Source: Candidatus Zhuqueibacterota bacterium (GTDB lineage: Bacteria; Zhuqueibacterota; Zhuqueibacteria; Thermofontimicrobiales; Sulfurfontimicrobiaceae). From it: 48,325 nucleotides of DNA. The notes beneath the pieces are model-generated. The model did not search any database. It was given only the letters and a program-made list of their open reading frames with translations, and had not been told where the DNA came from. Below are positions 43,649 through 48,325 of this stretch, piece after piece. Numbering within the stretch: the first letter of the stretch is position 1; every line of letters starts with the position of its first letter. The stretch is from NCBI GenBank assembly GCA_016927835.1, contig JAFGMA010000281.1, positions 1 to 48,325 of the forward strand, given 5' to 3'. Made by a program: the position numbers and the translations under genes.

Positions 43649-46075
43649 TCAACGCAGCAGCACCATTTTGCGCGATTGGCAAAACTCATCGCTGCGCAAG
43701 CGACAGAAATAAATGCCCGAAGCCAATGGTTGCCCGGTTTGATCCGTTGCCTGCCATTCAACTTCGTACTCCCCGGCAGCCCGTGTGTCATCCAGGAGCG
43801 TCCTCACTTCCCTGCCCCGGGAGTCGAAAATCTGCATAACGATTCGTTCCTGCCGTGGGAGTTGAAAATAAATTCTGGTTGCCGGATTAAACGGATTCGG
43901 AAAATTTTGAGCCAGATAAAATTGCTCAGGAATAATTTCCGAGACCTGGCGCACCGCGCTCTCAGGTGGAAACAATTTGACTTGCAATTCATAATTCCCC
44001 ATTTCAATATTCCCGCGCCAGTATTCCATATTGAATTGGGTCGATTCCAGAAATCCATAGCCAATTCGCTGGTTAACCTCGACTCTCAGGATGATGACAC
44101 CTTTGGAAATCCCGTAAGTGTGATCGATGAAACCATCAGTATCGAAGGGGCATAGACCGAGAAGCGCCTGTCCGTTGCCATCGACCGACACCTCCAAATC
44201 CGGAATATTGTCAAAGACTTTGCCGTACCAATCGCCCGCTTTGCCTGTTGCCTGATAGATTTTTAAATTTGCTTCCGGCAAAATTTTGCCTGTTTCATCT
44301 TTCAGCGTCAGGCGATTTTCTGCAGGCAGATCATTCATAAAAATGCCGATATTATCCGGTGCGTTATAATTACCTTTTATTGCCCGATGTCCCGCAATCA
44401 GGTTGAAAGCGGCGGCGCTGTATTCATCGACATAAGAGTACTGCCCGTTCATGAGACCTTTAATCGGGCACCAGTGAACCGCACCGGAAATGAGCGGCAT
44501 GTACTCGGTGCCAACTATTTTCGCCCCGTTCTCTTCAATTTTAATATTCGTACCACTTACGTCATCATGTACATTGAATCCGTATAGATCGATCAGGTAC
44601 CTGGCGTGACCCAGTTCGTGGAGCAGCGAGCCTTCGAAATAGAAAGGATTATTATCCGAAGCCACACTGTGGTTGGCATAGAAATCGCCGTCGAGCATGG
44701 CGGCGGCAAATCCCCACTGCAGATCGATCGTTCGGTCACTCCGGTTCGGATTGTTGGATGGCAGTCCACCGGCTAATGGGAGCGCGCCATCAGGCACAAT
44801 TGAAATATTATCGATTCGAATGCGGTCCAGGACACCCTGCGGCGAATCCGGGAAGATAGCATTGGCAAACATCTGGTTCCAGCGGCGAACATGACGCTGT
44901 GCCCAATCTTCCCAGCTATTGGAATGCACTCCGAGCTGCTTCTGATATTCATGAAAATAATCATAAACGCTTTGTTCCACCCAGAAGCCGGCTGCAATGG
45001 CATCGGTGTAGATGAGCAGCCGGTTATTTTTTTCTTCCTCTTCGGCGAATGCATTTGCGGGATCAATCACACATTCCAGTTCATGTCGCTCGAACGTCCA
45101 ACTCCAGGGATAATCTACTGCTGAAAAGCTGTTTGCAGGGATGTCAATGGTTCCTGAGTCCACTTTCACGCTATCCAGCAGCCAAATATACGGGATGCCG
45201 GCAACATCCTCATCCGACCAGTTTTTGACGTACGCCACCCAGACGACGCTCTGTCCTTCGAGGGGCCAGCCTTCCACCGCAGGATTTGAGCTGCCCCAGA
45301 CATAATCGATTCTGGGCAGCCGTGCGATCCAGCCGATATTCAGGTCAAAACCAGTCGGTATTTCGTTGATTTCCGGGGAATGGGAGCTGTGGATTCCATC
45401 GGCGGAGATGGCGTAAACGATATAGCCGTACTGCTGATTCGGAAGCGCGCTCACATCGGTGAATGTGTTGGTATCAAGATTTTCTGCGACTCGCACATAG
45501 AGCATCCGCGCCGTACCGGTTGGCAGTTCATTCGTGCAATCGCGTCGAAAGACTGAATAGGTTAGCCCCTGTATCGCGTCCCAGCTTATAATCCGCTGTT
45601 GGCTCGCATTGATGCTCAGGGTGATGTTCTGCGGCGGCGCGGGCAGCGAGACCGATTTCAGAAAAAGCGTTGTGGGAAATCGAAGCCAGGGGATGCTGGT
45701 TATCGAATCGGTTAGAGTGCCCTGTTCGTGAGTGACATTGCAGGTGAAGCGGATCGAGATTTTATCACCTACGGAGATTGACGGATCGGCGAAGTTGCTC
45801 AATTCAACACCAAAGGTACCCTTGCCATCAATGTTCGGATCGCCGGCTTCCAAGCGAGGAGCATTTTCAATCAATACCCGGCTTTGGTCGTTATTGATGA
45901 AAGCCGTGAAAGTTGCTTCCGGCGCATGGTGTTTGCAGGACTGCATATTTTCATGATAGACAAAATTCCGGAAATAAACCGATTGATCTGTCTGGGAAAA
46001 TCCATATCGGAACGAGCCGGATAAAATTATCAATGCTTGAATCAATACAACAATTTGGTTTATGTGGCGTTGCAT
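43649..46075 (-). CDS. Secreted metzincin/M6-like zinc-protease protein with sorting domain
   Basis: The 808-residue protein has a signal peptide (about 1-28, YGFSQ). The next 140 residues match the shared module of the HEAQH neighbour (IENAPRLEAGD, NIDGKGTFGVELSNF, IPWLRFPTTL). A fibronectin-like domain, a CARDB-like domain (about 255-355) and the catalytic region follow, with HELGHARYLIDLY (HELGH at 486-490). This is an HExxHxxxxxD arrangement, like snapalysin and M6 peptidases but with Tyr in place of the usual Gly. A small beta-sandwich (about 570-640) and the QNFPNPFNPAT sorting domain complete it. Function as an extracellular protease is inferred from the motif; it might act on mucin-like glycoproteins, but nothing here proves that. 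GAGG precedes the ATG. Confidence 0.87.
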   Translation of the reverse strand: MQRHINQIVVLIQALIILSGSFRYGFSQTDQSVYFRNFVYHENMQSCKHHAPEATFTAFINNDQSRVLIENAPRLEAGDPNIDGKGTFGVELSNFADPSISVGDKISIRFTCNVTHEQGTLTDSITSIPWLRFPTTLFLKSVSLPAPPQNITLSINASQQRIISWDAIQGLTYSVFRRDCTNELPTGTARMLYVRVAENLDTNTFTDVSALPNQQYGYIVYAISADGIHSSHSPEINEIPTGFDLNIGWIARLPRIDYVWGSSNPAVEGWPLEGQSVVWVAYVKNWSDEDVAGIPYIWLLDSVKVDSGTIDIPANSFSAVDYPWSWTFERHELECVIDPANAFAEEEEKNNRLLIYTDAIAAGFWVEQSVYDYFHEYQKQLGVHSNSWEDWAQRHVRRWNQMFANAIFPDSPQGVLDRIRIDNISIVPDGALPLAGGLPSNNPNRSDRTIDLQWGFAAAMLDGDFYANHSVASDNNPFYFEGSLLHELGHARYLIDLYGFNVHDDVSGTNIKIEENGAKIVGTEYMPLISGAVHWCPIKGLMNGQYSYVDEYSAAAFNLIAGHRAIKGNYNAPDNIGIFMNDLPAENRLTLKDETGKILPEANLKIYQATGKAGDWYGKVFDNIPDLEVSVDGNGQALLGLCPFDTDGFIDHTYGISKGVIILRVEVNQRIGYGFLESTQFNMEYWRGNIEMGNYELQVKLFPPESAVRQVSEIIPEQFYLAQNFPNPFNPATRIYFQLPRQERIVMQIFDSRGREVRTLLDDTRAAGEYEVEWQATDQTGQPLASGIYFCRLRSDEFCQSRKMVLLR

Positions 46076-46217
46076 GTTTACCTCACTCTGTTTGGAATTG
46101 CGCTTGTTAATTGCGAAAACTTGCTTCCTCCGAAAGGCGCCGAATGGATTAATCCATCATTCACGCTATTGTCATAACCAAAAAATTTGCTGCAGATTCC
46201 GCCGGCGCTGCACTTCA

Positions 46218-48325
46218 TCAATTCAACAACAACATTTTAGCTGTCTGCTCGTATTCGTCTGCCTTGAAAATATAATAATAAATGCCGCTGCTCAAATGCC
46301 TGCCTGAATCGTCATTTCCGTCCCATGCGACCGAATGATTTCCTTTATGCTGTTTTCCATTCACCAGCGTGCGAATGCGTTGCCCTAATATATTTAAAAT
46401 GTCGATTCGTACCGATGTGCTTATCGGTAACTGGTACCTGATCTCAGTCGTTGCATTAAACGGATTGGGATAATTCTGGAAAAGCTTGTATGTTGCTGTC
46501 TGAATCCTGATGTCTGATCTTAATCCGCTGATCGGCATAATATGCCATTGCGAGATAGTCAGCGGATAAGTGGCACTGATGCTGTCGCCTGACCAAAACG
46601 CGACATTAAATCCGCAAATATCCATAAATGCGTAGCCCACACTATCGCCTTTTGCCACGCGAATGAAAAGCGTGGCATTGGTAGCGACTACGTGCGGATC
46701 CGAGGAATGAATCGTCGAGAACGGATTTTTTACCCGCAAGCCGCCATAATATGCGCTATCGGCGTTACGTGGAAATTCAAAGCGCCCGGTTGAATCGGTC
46801 AAGCCTGTGAATTTTGCCAGATCGGGTATTTGTCCGTCCTGCTTCTGGTATACCCGGATTTCAGCGAATTGAACGGGCGTGCCATCTTTGCGTTGTACCA
46901 GCAATGAATTTCGTTTCGGGATGTCGGCGAGATATTCACCGAAATATCCCCGGCGTTTGCCAGTATTTCTTCTGAGCGCACCGGCTGAATGATCCGAAAA
47001 GCCATTTTGAAAATTTGAATGCATGATATATTGACTGCGGCTGCAATAATGCAGCACATCCCAGGCAATGGGACGCAAAGGCGGTTTTTGCCCGGTGCGC
47101 GGCTCGATGACGCGCATTTGTGGCTGGCTGACATCCATCTGGTACAGGTCGATTAAACCGATCTGATGCCCGAGTTCATGCAGCAGCGCCCAATCCATAC
47201 CATTATCCCGACCCAGCACGATATTTTCGAAATAGTTAATGGCGTTCGGGTCGCCGGTGAATCCCCACTGACCATCCCACACAACAGCCTCCGGTGCATG
47301 CGTGCCGCCGGGCGGGAGCAGCCCGTTCCCGAAATAGCTCACCGTATCCAGAAAAACCGCTTCCGGAACGCCATCGGGGGTCACCCCGGGATATCGTGCG
47401 TCAGCGAAAAATCGATTCATCTGGTTGATATGCACCTGTGCCCAATCTTCAAAACCGTATGAATTCATCGGATTTTTGTGCGAACCAAATAGCTCAATGA
47501 TATTTTGCTCGACGTAAAAATGAAACGAGAGCGCGTTGGTACGGATTTTAAGTGAATTGTTGTTTTTGGTCGCTTCGCTCGCACCGTCAGCCGGCTGCAC
47601 CTCACAGCGAATGATCGAAGGCTCTGTTTCCCAGGGCAGTCGCAGCACAGATGTCAGGCGTTGTTTCGGAAATAGCATCCCGCAGGATTCTTGCTGTACC
47701 AGCGCGGAATCCACGTACCACTTCAAATTGAAATTGCCCATCGTCGCACCGCCGCTGTTCCCGACTGTGGCGCTGTAGCACATCAGTTCCCCTGGCAGCG
47801 GGACATGCCTTGTATTCTCCGTCAGCGGATCCGGTTTTGGATTGTATCCCGGCGGATCATACAAAATCGCGAATCGCGGGTATTTTGGAGAACGCGATAT
47901 GAATAGCACGTCCAAATCGGGCAACTCGTTCAGCGGTTTCTGAACCAATACAGAAACCTCCTGTGAAGGCTGGCTTGGAATGCCGATCCGGTTCACCGCT
48001 ACGATGCGATAGAAACCGGTCGTTCCTTCGGTTACGAGCGAATCGATGAAATATGTATTTTGCGTTGCTCCTAGCAGATTTTCCTGTGACATAATGACAC
48101 CCGGAGCCAGCGAACGATAAATCCGATACGATACTGACATAGCTTCAGCCGGTGGTTCCCATGTGAGCGCAACTTGAAATGGGGATGTATTGCTAACGGC
48201 TGCGGTTACATTGTGCGGCGGGCGCGGGAAATCCACCGCTTCATCGGAATGTGAGCCGAATCGATCCCCGCGTTTTGGAATGATAATGTAACCATGTGCT
48301 TCGACGGAGGTGCAAGTATCGATGA
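46218..48325 (-). CDS. Secreted metzincin/M6-like zinc-protease protein, N-terminus cut by the window
   Basis: The frame stays open to the right edge (701 residues visible); a GTG at 48236 is inside the open frame and should not be taken as the start. Visible order: a fibronectin III-like domain, a CARDB-like domain, the catalytic region with HELGHQIGLIDLY (47180-47166 for HELGH), a carboxypeptidase-regulatory-like sandwich (TDSTGRFEFPR), and the QNYPNPFNATT sorting domain. HExxHxxGxxD fits the snapalysin/M6 zinc motif completely, so this copy looks catalytically intact. It is a paralogue of the next gene (FYVEQ, SYGFEDWAQVHINQMN, WGF strings align). The 142-base gap to that gene shows no terminator. 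The shared N-terminal module probably lies outside the window. Confidence 0.87.
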   Translation of the reverse strand, partial: IDTCTSVEAHGYIIIPKRGDRFGSHSDEAVDFPRPPHNVTAAVSNTSPFQVALTWEPPAEAMSVSYRIYRSLAPGVIMSQENLLGATQNTYFIDSLVTEGTTGFYRIVAVNRIGIPSQPSQEVSVLVQKPLNELPDLDVLFISRSPKYPRFAILYDPPGYNPKPDPLTENTRHVPLPGELMCYSATVGNSGGATMGNFNLKWYVDSALVQQESCGMLFPKQRLTSVLRLPWETEPSIIRCEVQPADGASEATKNNNSLKIRTNALSFHFYVEQNIIELFGSHKNPMNSYGFEDWAQVHINQMNRFFADARYPGVTPDGVPEAVFLDTVSYFGNGLLPPGGTHAPEAVVWDGQWGFTGDPNAINYFENIVLGRDNGMDWALLHELGHQIGLIDLYQMDVSQPQMRVIEPRTGQKPPLRPIAWDVLHYCSRSQYIMHSNFQNGFSDHSAGALRRNTGKRRGYFGEYLADIPKRNSLLVQRKDGTPVQFAEIRVYQKQDGQIPDLAKFTGLTDSTGRFEFPRNADSAYYGGLRVKNPFSTIHSSDPHVVATNATLFIRVAKGDSVGYAFMDICGFNVAFWSGDSISATYPLTISQWHIMPISGLRSDIRIQTATYKLFQNYPNPFNATTEIRYQLPISTSVRIDILNILGQRIRTLVNGKQHKGNHSVAWDGNDDSGRHLSSGIYYYIFKADEYEQTAKMLLLN

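Noticed and set aside
48236..48236. GTG start of the last reverse-strand gene
   Set aside because: The frame stays open with plausible sequence (EAHGYI, PKRGDRFGSHSDEA) to the window edge, so the gene is truncated rather than starting here.

Overview
The window looks like a chromosomal piece from an uncultured Gram-negative bacterium of the FCB group (KSB1/Calditrichota/Marinimicrobia-like). This is inferred from the protein repertoire. At least eight large secreted proteins end in the FlgD-like sorting domain containing an 'NYPNPFNP'-type motif. A PorV/PorQ-like outer-membrane protein, signal-peptide lipoproteins, ExbB/ExbD and Shine-Dalgarno sites such as AAGGAGG are also present. No rRNA, tRNA, CRISPR array or transposase gene was seen.

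Layout. 1-960: a truncated palindromic repeat, then an AT-rich stretch with a DUF4258/YgiT-zinc-finger gene pair of toxin-antitoxin type. 984-2240: a NamZ-type (DUF1343) exo-muramidase. 2241-2966: a gene-free leader with inverted repeats and a very strong but unattached Shine-Dalgarno sequence, followed by a 1920-residue modular secreted protein (2967-8729) and a clear terminator. 8790-9388: miniature palindromic repeats.

9389-24265 is a run of co-directional envelope genes: a discoidin-domain secreted protein, a PorV/PorQ-like barrel, a second predicted barrel, a 1038-residue TPR protein, ExbB, ExbD, two tandem DUF4159 proteins, a small exported protein and a CsgG/FlgT-like protein. Both DUF4159 proteins carry a TonB-like N-terminus: a transmembrane helix with the S-x3-H spacing of TonB, then a basic, Pro-containing periplasmic stretch. 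They therefore look like ExbBD-energised transducers whose head is DUF4159 instead of the TonB C-terminal domain. This is the best candidate in the window for an undescribed system.

24278-30036: a convergent HEAT-repeat lipoprotein, then a GHL10-type glycoside hydrolase and a golvesin/ASH-domain protein, both with sorting domains. 30037-30781 is a repeat-rich intergenic region. 30782-33738 is a compact cytoplasmic operon (uroporphyrinogen-decarboxylase-like, BNR sialidase-like, FabL-like reductase).

33768-48325 is a leftward cluster of secreted proteins. It holds three related multidomain proteins with HExxH zinc-protease motifs (one cut by the window edge), a CotH-kinase/lamin-tail protein, and two paralogues of an unnamed secreted family. 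One of those two is split by an in-frame TAG. The leftward genes are closely spaced (10-55 bp) from 43 kb to 33.8 kb and look co-transcribed.
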